A stretch of DNA of 64,000 nt from Dehalococcoides mccartyi (GTDB lineage: Bacteria > Chloroflexota > Dehalococcoidia > Dehalococcoidales > Dehalococcoidaceae): positions 186,001-250,000 of the forward strand of contig NZ_CP013074.1 of NCBI RefSeq assembly GCF_001889305.1, in the 5' to 3' direction. Shown here in pieces: positions 52,719 through 61,423 of the stretch (position 1 is its first letter; each line of letters starts with the position of its first letter). Under the pieces are notes generated by a model. That model had not been told where the DNA came from. It worked only from the letters and a program-made list of their open reading frames with translations, and did no database searches. The translations under genes were made by a program, and so were the position numbers.

Positions 52719-54427
52719 ATATTGACAACAAGCAGATAAGCGTACCTGAAGGTACGACTATTATGCAGGCCGCCAAACAGGCCAATATTAATATTCCCCA
52801 CCTGTGTTATTTCGAAGGCCTGAAAAGTTACAGCGGCTGCCGGGTATGTGTGGTGGAAATAGAGGGTGAACCCCGTTTGGCTACATCCTGCTCACGTAAG
52901 GTAGCCGAAGGGATGAAGGTTAATACCCATTCTGCCAGAGTCCGCCGCGCCCGCCGCACTATACTTGAAATTTTGCTGGCCAATCACCCACAGGACTGTT
53001 TTAATTGTGAACGCAACCAGAACTGTGACTTATTGCGGCTGGCGTTTGAATGCGGAGTTAAAAAGCTGCGCTTTGAAGAAAGCGAAAAGCGGGTACTGCC
53101 TATAGACAGTACCAGCCCCAGCATTATCCGTGATCCCAATAAATGTATTGCCTGCGGACGGTGTGTCCGCGTCTGCCACGATATACAAACAGTAAATGCC
53201 ATAGGTTTTATAAATAAAGGTCCGGATACCATGGTGGCAACCTCTATGGATAGGGGTATGGGCAATGTTGCCTGTGCCAACTGCGGCCAGTGTATACTGG
53301 TCTGCCCGGTGGGTGCTATCAAGGAACGCTCGGCGGTGGATGCTGTCTGGGCGGCCATAGCAGACCCGACCAAACACGTAGTTGTTCAGGAAGCCCCTTC
53401 GGTCAGGGTTTCTCTGGGTGAAGAGCTGGGCTTGCCGGCAGGTACGCTGGTTGCCAAAAAGATGTATGCCGCTTTAAGGCGTCTGGGTTTTGACGCCGTA
53501 TTTGATACCAACTTTACCGCTGACCTGACCATTATGGAAGAGGGTTCGGAACTGGTGGAACGGGTTAAGGATGGTGGGGTGCTTCCCCAGATAACCTCCT
53601 GCTGCCCCGGCTGGGTCAAGTTTATGGAACACTATTATCCTGAGCTTGCGCCCAACGTTTCCTCCGCCAAGTCCCCCCAGCAAATGTTCGGGGCGGTCTG
53701 CAAGACCTATTATGCTGAAAAGGCCGGTATAGACCCCAAAACTATTATTAATGTTTCGGTTATGCCCTGTACGGCCAAGAAGTTTGAGTGCCAGCGTCCC
53801 GAAATGAATGATAGCGGTTTTAAAGACGTGGATTATGTCTTAACTACCCGCGAGCTGGCCCGCATGATAAAAGAGGCCGGTCTGGACTTTGCTTCGCTGG
53901 AAGAAGAGCCTGCCGAAGACCTGCTGGGTCTTTACACCGGTGCGGCCACTATCTTCGGAGCTACCGGCGGTGTTATGGAGGCGGCTATCCGCAGTGCCTA
54001 TACGCTGATAACCGGACGTGAACTGGAAAATCTGGACATAGAGCCGGTGCGCGGGCTGGAAGGCATAAAGACAGCCAGTGTTAATATTGACGGGTTAGAG
54101 GTTAAAGTGGCGGTGGCTCACGGGCTGGGAAATGCCCGGCACTTGCTGGAGGAGATAAAAGAGGGTACTTCACCGTATCACTTTATAGAAATTATGGCTT
54201 GCCCCGGTGGTTGTGTCGGTGGCGGAGGCCAGCCCATACGCTTTGATTCCAGCTTGAAGAAAAAGCGCGGCGAAGCCCTTTACGAAGAGGACAGAAATAT
54301 GCCCAAGCGGTGTTCTCATCACAACACCTCCGTAGAGAAGATATATGCCGATTATCTGGAAAAACCGCTCGGCAAGCGTTCTCACAAACTGTTGCATACC
54401 GAATATACAAGTCGCCCGGTGGTTTAA
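52706..54427 (+). CDS. hymC: [FeFe] hydrogenase catalytic subunit
   Basis: The 573-residue protein has a [2Fe-2S] domain (CYFEGLKSYSGCRVC), a His-Cys3 cluster (HPQDCFNCERNQNCDL), and two [4Fe-4S] motifs (CIACGRCVRVCH, CANCGQCILVCP). The H-cluster motifs TSCCPGW, MPCTAKKFE and MACPGGCVGGGGQP follow. It is a complete cytoplasmic hydrogenase with no export signal. It overlaps hymB by 13 bases and has AAGGAGGAAGG before its ATG. The hydEFG maturation genes are not in this window. Its job may be hydrogen turnover for NAD(P)H or ferredoxin supply. Confidence 0.95.
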   Translation: MVTLNIDNKQISVPEGTTIMQAAKQANINIPHLCYFEGLKSYSGCRVCVVEIEGEPRLATSCSRKVAEGMKVNTHSARVRRARRTILEILLANHPQDCFNCERNQNCDLLRLAFECGVKKLRFEESEKRVLPIDSTSPSIIRDPNKCIACGRCVRVCHDIQTVNAIGFINKGPDTMVATSMDRGMGNVACANCGQCILVCPVGAIKERSAVDAVWAAIADPTKHVVVQEAPSVRVSLGEELGLPAGTLVAKKMYAALRRLGFDAVFDTNFTADLTIMEEGSELVERVKDGGVLPQITSCCPGWVKFMEHYYPELAPNVSSAKSPQQMFGAVCKTYYAEKAGIDPKTIINVSVMPCTAKKFECQRPEMNDSGFKDVDYVLTTRELARMIKEAGLDFASLEEEPAEDLLGLYTGAATIFGATGGVMEAAIRSAYTLITGRELENLDIEPVRGLEGIKTASVNIDGLEVKVAVAHGLGNARHLLEEIKEGTSPYHFIEIMACPGGCVGGGGQPIRFDSSLKKKRGEALYEEDRNMPKRCSHHNTSVEKIYADYLEKPLGKRSHKLLHTEYTSRPVV

Positions 54428-54466
54428 GGGCAAATAATAAAACAATACGCGGGAGGAACAAAACAT

Positions 54467-54970
54467 ATGTTCAATGTCCAGAGTATTAGCCTTAGGAAAG
54501 AGCTTGTTATTGCCTTTTTGGTTATGCTGGGGCTGGCTACCGCTGCTCCGCTGCTAGGCAACCAGTATCTGACCGGTTCACTGGTAAACGCCGTTTTGTT
54601 TATCAGCGCTGTTACACTCGGCTGGAAAAATGCAGTAGCTATTGGTCTTATTTCCAGCAGTATCGCTTTGGCTACCGGTCTTTTACCCGTAGTTATGGCT
54701 CCCATGGTGCCCTTTATCATGGCGGCTAATGCTCTGCTGGTTGCAGCTTTTAGTACGCTTCGCGGCAAGAGTTTCTGGCTGGGTGCCGGAGTGGCTGCGG
54801 TTTTGAAGTTTGCTTTCCTTTGGGCTACTTCCAGCCTTGTTCTGAACCTCTTTATAGAACAGAATGTAGCTGACAAGATTGCCGGAATGATGGGTTTGAC
54901 CCAGCTCCTCACCGCCCTGATGGGTGCGGTTATGGCTTATGGTGCTCTGCGTCTGGGCAAGAAGATATAG
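54467..54970 (+). CDS. hymD: HymD-like membrane protein
   Basis: The 167-residue protein has five or six hydrophobic helices (from residues 10, 35, 50, 80, 105, 135), small size and no cofactor motifs. It follows hymC by 39 bases with GGGAGGAAC before its ATG, matching the position of HymD in similar operons. It could hold the soluble HymABC at the membrane. Its size and topology also resemble small-molecule uptake S-components, so the role is not certain. Confidence 0.75.
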   Translation: MFNVQSISLRKELVIAFLVMLGLATAAPLLGNQYLTGSLVNAVLFISAVTLGWKNAVAIGLISSSIALATGLLPVVMAPMVPFIMAANALLVAAFSTLRGKSFWLGAGVAAVLKFAFLWATSSLVLNLFIEQNVADKIAGMMGLTQLLTALMGAVMAYGALRLGKKI

Positions 54971-54997
54971 TTTTTTAGTAAACCCTGTAGTAAACGT

Positions 54998-55025
54998 TAA
55001 GGGGGGCTTCAAAGCCCCCCTTTTT
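54998..55025 (+). terminator. Terminator after hymD
   Basis: AAGGGGGGCTT (54998-55008) pairs with AAGCCCCCCTT (55011-55021), followed by more T residues. It is a strong intrinsic terminator for the hym operon. Confidence 0.9.
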
Positions 55026-55094
55026 ATTTGGATAAATTTCAGATACTCCGGTTCAGAGGAACTCTTTAACAATATCTGGGCAAATTGCCTCTAA

Positions 55095-55129
55095 TAAAAA
55101 ACGCCTGCTGACATATGTCAGACAGGCGT
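55095..55129 (-). terminator. Terminator after the alpha/beta hydrolase
   Basis: ACGCCTG and CAGGCGT enclose the palindrome CTGACATATGTCAG, giving a long stem with one bulge. On the minus strand it ends in six T residues, 17 bases after the hydrolase stop. Confidence 0.82.
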
Positions 55130-55145
55130 CAATTACCAAAGAACC

Positions 55146-55979
55146 TTAAATATGGTTTTCAAGCCAGAAGAAAAGGTCATTCCAGACCTGGGGGCAGTCA
55201 GGCTCATTAAATACCTCGTGATACATACCGGGGTAGGTTATCAGGGTTTTATCCTTGGAACTTATCCGTTGCACCAATTCACGGCTGCCGTTTATATTTA
55301 CCAGATGGTCTTCTTCGCCGTGAATAACCAGACTGGGCAGGCTGATTTTCTTCAGAAAATCGGGCAAATCCTGACAAATGCGCAGAAATTCGGCTGCCAT
55401 GTGGGCACTCATACGGTGGTGCAGTACCAGCGGGTCTTCATTGTACGCTTTGACTATATTTTTATTGTGGCTGATAGTGGAAGCGTCAATTTTGCGTACG
55501 CCAAGCATCGGGGCTATTTTGGACAGGGGTTTAACAATCTGATTTAAAATACCCGGCATGCCGGTATACGGTTTGAGGGCTATGCTGGAAAAAATAAGGC
55601 CGCTGGCATCATACTGGTGCTTGCTGGCATAAGCCGCGGTAACCAGGCCGCCCATGCTGTGGCCGAAAATGAATATTTTAGAAGTAGGATGTTTAGCCTG
55701 CACCATGCTGAAAGCGCTGATGAGGTCATAAATATATACATCGTAACTGGATACATAACCGGCCTTGCCGTCTGTTTTGCCGTGTCCGAAATGATCATAA
55801 GCATAAACGGCATAACTTCGGTCTGCCAGATAATGGGCCAGCTCGCTGTAACGGCCGGAGTGTTCACCCAAACCGTGAACTACCAGCACAATGGCTTTGG
55901 GACTGCCGTTTGGCAGTAAGGCTTGATAGTAACAATTGTAGTCCTGACAGCCTTTGAAATGCCCTTCGGTGAACCTCAT
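55146..55979 (-). CDS. Alpha/beta hydrolase, monoacylglycerol lipase-like
   Basis: The 277-residue protein has VHGLGEHSGRYSELA (oxyanion region), YDHFGHGKTDG, nucleophile FGHSMGGLVTA, the aspartate in HGEEDHLVN and the histidine in YPGMYHEVFNE. This is the Ser-Asp-His triad of the monoglyceride lipase and lysophospholipase group. No signal peptide is present, so it is cytoplasmic. The substrate is unproven. Confidence 0.88.
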   Translation of the reverse strand: MRFTEGHFKGCQDYNCYYQALLPNGSPKAIVLVVHGLGEHSGRYSELAHYLADRSYAVYAYDHFGHGKTDGKAGYVSSYDVYIYDLISAFSMVQAKHPTSKIFIFGHSMGGLVTAAYASKHQYDASGLIFSSIALKPYTGMPGILNQIVKPLSKIAPMLGVRKIDASTISHNKNIVKAYNEDPLVLHHRMSAHMAAEFLRICQDLPDFLKKISLPSLVIHGEEDHLVNINGSRELVQRISSKDKTLITYPGMYHEVFNEPDCPQVWNDLFFWLENHI

Positions 55980-55985
55980 CTTGTT

Positions 55986-56246
55986 TTAGTCTTCCACTCC
56001 TGCTTCAGCTTCCATTTCAGCCAGACGGGTATAGTAATCTTCTATTTCATTCAGGTGGGCCAGGGCTATTTTACCGGTCAGTACCGGGTCATCATTGGTG
56101 ACGTTGGTGTGCGGGTCTCTGGTGCCGTGTTCCAACTCTACGTCCATGCCCATGCGGAACTGTTCTATGTTGTATTTGTTAAAGGTGATACCCAGTATTT
56201 TGGCTACTGCTTTAGCTTCGTCGGTTGAAAAACTTTTCTTAGACAT
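55986..56246 (-). CDS. DUF5661-like small protein
   Basis: The 86-residue protein begins KKSFSTDEAKAVAKILGITFNKY and contains MGMDVELEHGTRDPHTNVTNDDP, then a helix with DYYTRLAEMEAEA. The pattern matches a conserved small protein family of unknown function that often occurs in phage or metabolic contexts. GGAGGAAAC lies ten bases before ATG 56246; the longer frame to 56309 is not needed. Confidence 0.78.
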   Translation of the reverse strand: MSKKSFSTDEAKAVAKILGITFNKYNIEQFRMGMDVELEHGTRDPHTNVTNDDPVLTGKIALAHLNEIEDYYTRLAEMEAEAGVED

Positions 56247-56385
56247 TTTCAAGTTTCCTCCCCTGCATAATATTAAAGCTATTCTGAAGGTAAATTGAAA
56301 ATATGTCAACCTGTTTCACCCCCCAAAATGGCAAAGGCTAAACGGGGTAGAAATAATTTATGACGGGCGGGTGGCTGGGGGTATT

Positions 56386-57108
56386 TTATTCGTAGGTTTT
56401 CAGCTGCTTACGCAGAGTTTTCCAGTTTGGGCAATACTTTTCCACCACTGCCCAGAATCTATCTGTATGGTTCATTTCCACCCGGTGGGAAAGTTCGTGA
56501 ATTATCACGTAGTCTATGAGCGGCTGCGGCATGGTTGCCAGTTTCCAGTTAAAATTAAGATCGCCCTTTGAGGTGCAGCTGCCCCAGCGGGTTTTTTGAG
56601 CGCGTATAGAGAGCTTGCCAAAGGTTAATCCCATAGCGGCAGCATTTTTTTCAAGGCTGACTTTAATAGCCTCGGCAGCCTGATGGCGATACCATTTTCC
56701 CATCACTTCGACTGCAGATTTACTGCCGGTAAGCAAGTGAATTGTATTTTCAGACAGACTAACGTGGCCTCTTTCTCCGCCTTCTCTTATCCGCAGGGTA
56801 TAAAGTTTGCCCAGATAGGGGACTTTTTGTCCGTCATGCAGTCCGTCTTCAAGTATAAAACGGTTGGCATTCATTTTAGTCTGGTGTTTCAAAATCCAGG
56901 CTGAACGCTGCAGCAGGATATCGTCCAGCCCGTTCATATTGTAGTGGTGGGGAACAGTAACTACCAAGCCGGTGGCAGAGCGTATAGCCAGGCGGATGAG
57001 GTCTGAAAAATGGCTTTTTCTCAGTGTATAGTGAACCTCTTTGCCTTCCAGGACTATGCTTTTCTTGCCGATAACCTCAGGACGGGAATAAATATTACGG
57101 GGACTCAA
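56386..57108 (-). CDS. YgjP-like M48 metallopeptidase
   Basis: The 240-residue protein has HELSHRVEMNHTDRFWAVVEKYCPNW, with HExxH zinc ligands and a third ligand in the NHTDRFW segment, and KTRWGSCTSKGDLNFNW just before. This is the DUF45/YgjP pattern. A single catalytic domain is present and no membrane helix. It overlaps the EamA transporter gene by four bases. Confidence 0.87.
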   Translation of the reverse strand: MSPRNIYSRPEVIGKKSIVLEGKEVHYTLRKSHFSDLIRLAIRSATGLVVTVPHHYNMNGLDDILLQRSAWILKHQTKMNANRFILEDGLHDGQKVPYLGKLYTLRIREGGERGHVSLSENTIHLLTGSKSAVEVMGKWYRHQAAEAIKVSLEKNAAAMGLTFGKLSIRAQKTRWGSCTSKGDLNFNWKLATMPQPLIDYVIIHELSHRVEMNHTDRFWAVVEKYCPNWKTLRKQLKTYE

Positions 57109-57998
57109 TGCGGTGTCTCAGCCTCCATTTTTTCGGTGCGGGGCTGGTTTAACATAACAACAAGTATGCCGGCTAGTACCAGCATACCTCCCAGAAATTC
57201 ATTAAGGGTAAGACCTTCCCCCAGAAAAATATATCCCAGTATAATAGCACCTACCGGTTCACCCAGTATGGCTACTGAAACTACCAGAGCAGGTACCAGC
57301 CGTAAAGCCATATTCAGAGACGAGTGGCCTACCAGTTGGGAAATCACTGCCAGCAGGAAAATCATCAGGTAGGTAGTGCCGGGATATCCGCTGAATTCTT
57401 CACCGCTGATAAACGCACCCGCCAGCAGTATAAAAGCGGCACTCCCGTAAAGAAGAGTGATGTAAGGCAGAAAATCTATACGGTTACGCATCTGGCGGCC
57501 GATAATCAAATATCCTGTAGTAGGTATAGTAGCCGCTAAGGCCAGTATGTTGCCCAAAAATGCCTGTTCACCTACCTGAGCGGTGGCTAGATTTATTAAC
57601 GCCATGCCTCCGAAGGCTGCCAGTACACCGCCTATGGCTTTCGGGTTTAGCCGTTCACGCCACATTATATAAGACATAACGGCTACCAGCACCGGGTGTG
57701 AAGTTACCAGAATAACCGAGCTGGCGATGGAGGTGTATTCAAGAGAACTTACCCAGAAAAACTGGTCAATACCTACCAGAAAACCGGCCAGTATGATAAG
57801 CAGCAGGTTTCGCCGTGATAGGCGTTTTACAGCCTGATATACTGGTCCTGCGGCAAACGGCATAAGCAAAAGGGTAGCCGTAAGCATGCGCAAACTGGTG
57901 ATTATAACAGGCGGAGCATCTGCCAGACGGGTAAAAACCGAAGCCGCAGCAATGCCAAACACCCCGAGAAGCAACAGGAGATACGTCTTAGCTTTCAT
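57105..57998 (-). CDS. EamA/DMT family transporter
   Basis: The 297-residue protein has ten membrane helices in two five-helix EamA repeats. The second includes GSAAFILLAGAFISG, LAVISQLVGHSSLNMALRLVPALV and GEPVGAIILGYIFLGEGLT. It belongs to the drug/metabolite transporter superfamily. The substrate is unknown. Confidence 0.88.
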   Translation of the reverse strand: MKAKTYLLLLLGVFGIAAASVFTRLADAPPVIITSLRMLTATLLLMPFAAGPVYQAVKRLSRRNLLLIILAGFLVGIDQFFWVSSLEYTSIASSVILVTSHPVLVAVMSYIMWRERLNPKAIGGVLAAFGGMALINLATAQVGEQAFLGNILALAATIPTTGYLIIGRQMRNRIDFLPYITLLYGSAAFILLAGAFISGEEFSGYPGTTYLMIFLLAVISQLVGHSSLNMALRLVPALVVSVAILGEPVGAIILGYIFLGEGLTLNEFLGGMLVLAGILVVMLNQPRTEKMEAETPH

Positions 57999-58092
57999 GT
58001 GAAGAACCCAGCATACCCTAATTCCTTAAAAAATACCAGTTTACGCCTGTCCTTATGGATTATAATATTATCAGCAAACAGGGGAGGCAGAT

Positions 58093-59127
58093 ATGAAAAT
58101 TATAGACCTTAGGAGTGATACTGTTACCCGTCCCACCCCCGAAATGAAAAAAGCCATGTGTGATGCCCCTCTGGGAGATGATGTATTCGGGGAAGACCCC
58201 ACCGTAAACCGTCTGGAGGAAATAGCAGCCGTGAAAACTGGTAAAGAAGCGGCTTTGTTTACTCCCAGCGGTACCATGAGCAATCTGCTGGCAGTTTTAT
58301 CCCAAACCCGCCCGGGTGATGAAATAATACTGGGGAGCGAATCTCATATACTCTGGTACGAGGTAGGCGGGGCATCAGCCGTTGGTGGAGTGGTTATGAG
58401 GGCTGTGCCAAACCAGCCTGACGGAACTATTCACCTCGCGGATATAAAAGATGCCATCCGGAGTTCAAATCTTCATTTCCCGCCGACCCGCCTTATCTGT
58501 CTGGAAAATACCCATAACCGTTGCGGAGGAGCGGTGCTAAGCCCATCCTACACCGCCGGGGTGGCAAATCTGGCCGGGGCGCGGGGTATCAAGGTGCATC
58601 TGGATGGTGCCCGCCTGTTTAATGCCTGTGTGGCTTTGGGTGTTTCGGCTAAAGAGCTCTGTTTGGGTATGGATACAGTCAGTTTTTGCCTGTCAAAAGG
58701 GCTGTCGGCACCGGCAGGTTCGCTTTTGTGTTCTGACAGAGAAACCATAAATCGGGCCAGAAAATTCCGTAAAATGCTGGGCGGTGGTATGCGTCAGGCC
58801 GGGGTATTGGCAGCCTGCGGTATTGTGGCTCTGGAAACTATGATAGATCGTCTGGCTCAGGACCACGCCATGGCAAAAACTCTGGCTGAGGGTCTGTTTA
58901 GTATAGACAACCATACGCTTGATAAGAATACAGTTCAAACCAATATAGTTATCTTTAACCCGCCGTTTGGTTTGGATGCCGATAAATTTCTGGTACAAGC
59001 TAAACAGGCAGGGATGCTTTTTACCACTGGTAGTCACGGGCGTGTCAGGGCAGTTTGCCACCATGACCTGAGTGAATCAGATATACAAACAGCTCTCAGC
59101 CGTATTGCTGCTATGAAGGGTTGCTAG
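58093..59127 (+). CDS. ltaE: L-threonine aldolase family enzyme
   Basis: The 344-residue PLP enzyme has IDLRSDTVTRPTPEMKKAM, GDDVFGEDPTVNRLEE, LENTHNRCGG and LDGARLFNA. The PLP lysine is in SFCLSKGLSAPAGS. It cleaves L-threonine or allo-threonine to glycine and acetaldehyde, or acts in the reverse direction. GGGGAGGCAG precedes the ATG. It is a single gene. Confidence 0.92.
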   Translation: MKIIDLRSDTVTRPTPEMKKAMCDAPLGDDVFGEDPTVNRLEEIAAVKTGKEAALFTPSGTMSNLLAVLSQTRPGDEIILGSESHILWYEVGGASAVGGVVMRAVPNQPDGTIHLADIKDAIRSSNLHFPPTRLICLENTHNRCGGAVLSPSYTAGVANLAGARGIKVHLDGARLFNACVALGVSAKELCLGMDTVSFCLSKGLSAPAGSLLCSDRETINRARKFRKMLGGGMRQAGVLAACGIVALETMIDRLAQDHAMAKTLAEGLFSIDNHTLDKNTVQTNIVIFNPPFGLDADKFLVQAKQAGMLFTTGSHGRVRAVCHHDLSESDIQTALSRIAAMKGC

Positions 59128-59193
59128 CCGTATAAAAGCAGGGTTTTATTAAGTGCGGCGGATGCACTGTATGGCTATTTTATCGCTAAAGGG

Positions 59194-59727
59194 GTGATTA
59201 TTTGTGAAAAAAAGGTTATTAAGTTAAAATTAGATACGATGAAAAAATTCCCCAAGCGTACATATTCAAATCCCGTCCAGTTTTTCTCCGATATAGGTTT
59301 TATTCTGAAAAACCGCCGAAAGTTAAAGGAATCCCGCATAAGCGGATTTCCATCTGCGGCTTTTCGTGAAAGGTTGATGCTGGCGGTAACCGGGGTTAAT
59401 GCGTGCCGTTTTTGCACTTACGCCCATACCAAGATGGCACTGGAAAGCGGTCTTTCCCAGCAGGAAATAAAAGCTTTGCTGGATGGTGATTTCGGGAATT
59501 GCCCTCCGGGCGAATTAAATGCAGTTCTTTATGCCCAGCATTGGGCGGATACTGTCGCCAAACCATCGGCGGATATGAAGCTTAAGCTTGAGGCAGATTA
59601 CGGGGCTGAAAAATCTGGTTTTATACATCTGTATCTGCGTCTGATACGTGTTGGCAACCTTAGCGGCAACACCGCTGATAAATTTCTGTATTATCTTTCC
59701 TTCGGCAAAATGGGGCTGGACCGCTAG
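59194..59727 (+). CDS. Carboxymuconolactone decarboxylase/AhpD-like protein
   Basis: The 177-residue protein has the AhpD core: LMLAVTGVNACRFCTYAHTKMALESGLSQQEI, with CxxC and following histidine placed for redox or proton-relay activity. An N-terminal stretch of about 45 residues and a C-terminal helical part surround it. The start is uncertain: GTG 59194 has AAAGG directly before it; ATG 59239, 15 codons later, begins nearer the conserved part but lacks a ribosome site. Confidence 0.82.
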   Translation: MIICEKKVIKLKLDTMKKFPKRTYSNPVQFFSDIGFILKNRRKLKESRISGFPSAAFRERLMLAVTGVNACRFCTYAHTKMALESGLSQQEIKALLDGDFGNCPPGELNAVLYAQHWADTVAKPSADMKLKLEADYGAEKSGFIHLYLRLIRVGNLSGNTADKFLYYLSFGKMGLDR

Positions 59728-59738
59728 CTGTAGCTGCA

Positions 59739-59767
59739 TTGAATTTAGCTTACCTATAAGATATAAT
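59739..59767 (+). promoter_or_regulatory. Promoter for tRNA-Val
   Basis: TTGAAT (59739-59744) and TATAAT (59762-59767) are 17 bases apart. The predicted start near 59774 is about nine bases before the tRNA. Confidence 0.7.
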
Positions 59768-59782
59768 CGGCCTGAGTTGTTT

Positions 59783-59858
59783 GGGCGGTTAGCTCAGTGG
59801 TTAGAGCACCTGCTTCACACGCAGGGGGTCAGTGGTTCAAATCCACTACTGCCCACCA
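59783..59858 (+). tRNA. tRNA-Val (anticodon CAC)
   Basis: A 76-base cloverleaf is readable: acceptor GGGCGGT with ACTGCCC, a D arm with AGCTCAGTGGTTAGAGC, and anticodon arm CCTGC-TTCACAC-GCAGG with anticodon CAC. A T arm with GTGGTTCAAATCCAC, discriminator A and encoded CCA complete it. The 3' end overlaps the last codons of the opposing serine recombinase gene, marking it as the integration target. Confidence 0.95.
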
Positions 59859-61399
59859 TACTGTACGATAGGCAGAACTCCTATCCTTTCTTCCAATACA
59901 CCATTGATCGGTAACCAATAATGGATTGTCCCCTGTCGGTCCTTTACTTCGATTTTTTTAATGAAGCCCTTGAGAAATGCTCGTTTACCTGTTAGCTCAC
60001 TTTCTTGCAGTATTTGGCGCATATCTTTCACGTAACTTTTAACTATCTCTGGACTGGCCAGTTCAACTTTCCTGTCAGACAAACTGTTTGTGATCTGTAT
60101 TTTTCTTTCCTGCAACTTTTCGATGCGTAATTTAAGGTCATGGATTCTGGGGGCTAAGTCCGCCAGCGGAATTTTGCCTGTTTCAACCGCGTCATAAAGC
60201 CGTTCTAATCTACGGTTAGTTTCGTTCATCTCTTCCAGCACAGCATCGAGCTCTTCTTGGTAACCCCTCGAATTAACATCCATTTCCTGATTAACCATTT
60301 CAACCAGTCGCTTTAGATGCTCTTCAGTTAATATATTTTCTCTGATTACTTTTACAACCGTTTCTTCAAATGATCTGCTGTTGAAGTAATGGGAAGGACA
60401 TGAACCAGCACCTTTTTTGTTGAGAGTGCCACAAACATAGTAAGAATACTTTCCACTCTTTGCATCCTGACCAATCATAGCTTTACCGCAGTGGCTACAA
60501 AAAGTAAAACCACTCAACAGGAAGCGGCTACAAGTTCTTTTGGGATGAGTTAATTTTGGAGCTCTCTCCCGGATCAATTCCTGTGCACTATCGAAAACTT
60601 GCCGACTCACGATCACTGGGCAGGCATTCTCAACCCTGACGGGAGCCAATCCGCGCTTACTATTACGTCCCCAGACAAAAGAGCCGGCATATGCTTCATT
60701 AGACATGATAGTGCGTACTGCAGTTTTACCCCATCCTTTGCCTCGAGGCGAGGCGATACCCTTGTGATTTAACTCCTTGGCGATTTCAGTAAGTCCCTTT
60801 CCTTTCAGGGCATCAGTAAACATTGAACTTACAATGGCAGCCTGGTTTGGTTCGATTTCCAGTTTTGTGTGTTCTTTCTCTCCGTCCTTGAAACGAACTT
60901 TTCGATAACCATAGGGTGGTTTACTGGATAAATAAAACCCGCGAGCGGCACTCTCCCGCATTCCCCTGGTTACCTCCTCCCCAAGGTTGTCCGAATAGAA
61001 TTCATCAAGACTTTCGATAATTGCCTCAAGAAGGCGGCCAGTAGGAGTATCATCGAACGGCTCATTTATCGAGATTACATGGACATCGCTTTTCCGCAGC
61101 ATGGCTTTATAAACAATGGAATCTTCACGACTGCGAGCAAATCGGGAATATTTCCAGACCAGAATAATATCGAAGGGTTTCTGGGGGTGCCGGGCCAGGG
61201 AAATCATCTCACGGAATGCTGGACGTGCCGTAGTTCTGCCGGTCTCGGCTTCATCCACAAATTCACGCACTACTTCATACTCGTTGTTTTTAGCATACTC
61301 ACGGATTGCTTTCAGCTGAGCTGAAATAGACAAGTCTACGTCTTGTTTATCGGAAGAAACTCGAGCGTATATAGCTACTTTCTTAACTCGATTATCCAT
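59846..61399 (-). CDS. Large serine recombinase (site-specific integrase)
   Basis: The 517-residue protein has a resolvase catalytic domain (YARVSSDKQ with the nucleophile serine, WKYSRFARSREDS, and TPTGRLLEAIIESLDEFYSDNL). A recombinase domain (about 165-265), a zinc ribbon (FCSHCGKAM with later CGTLNKKGAGSC) and a coiled-coil region (about 365-430) follow. This is the plan of phage and mobile-island integrases. Its last four codons and TAG stop lie inside the 3' end of tRNA-Val, so the att site is part of the gene. AGAGGTG precedes ATG 61399. It probably inserted the element that continues past 64000. Confidence 0.92.
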   Translation of the reverse strand: MDNRVKKVAIYARVSSDKQDVDLSISAQLKAIREYAKNNEYEVVREFVDEAETGRTTARPAFREMISLARHPQKPFDIILVWKYSRFARSREDSIVYKAMLRKSDVHVISINEPFDDTPTGRLLEAIIESLDEFYSDNLGEEVTRGMRESAARGFYLSSKPPYGYRKVRFKDGEKEHTKLEIEPNQAAIVSSMFTDALKGKGLTEIAKELNHKGIASPRGKGWGKTAVRTIMSNEAYAGSFVWGRNSKRGLAPVRVENACPVIVSRQVFDSAQELIRERAPKLTHPKRTCSRFLLSGFTFCSHCGKAMIGQDAKSGKYSYYVCGTLNKKGAGSCPSHYFNSRSFEETVVKVIRENILTEEHLKRLVEMVNQEMDVNSRGYQEELDAVLEEMNETNRRLERLYDAVETGKIPLADLAPRIHDLKLRIEKLQERKIQITNSLSDRKVELASPEIVKSYVKDMRQILQESELTGKRAFLKGFIKKIEVKDRQGTIHYWLPINGVLEERIGVLPIVQYGGQ

Positions 61400-61423
61400 T
61401 CCAACACCTCTCTTGTAAACATA

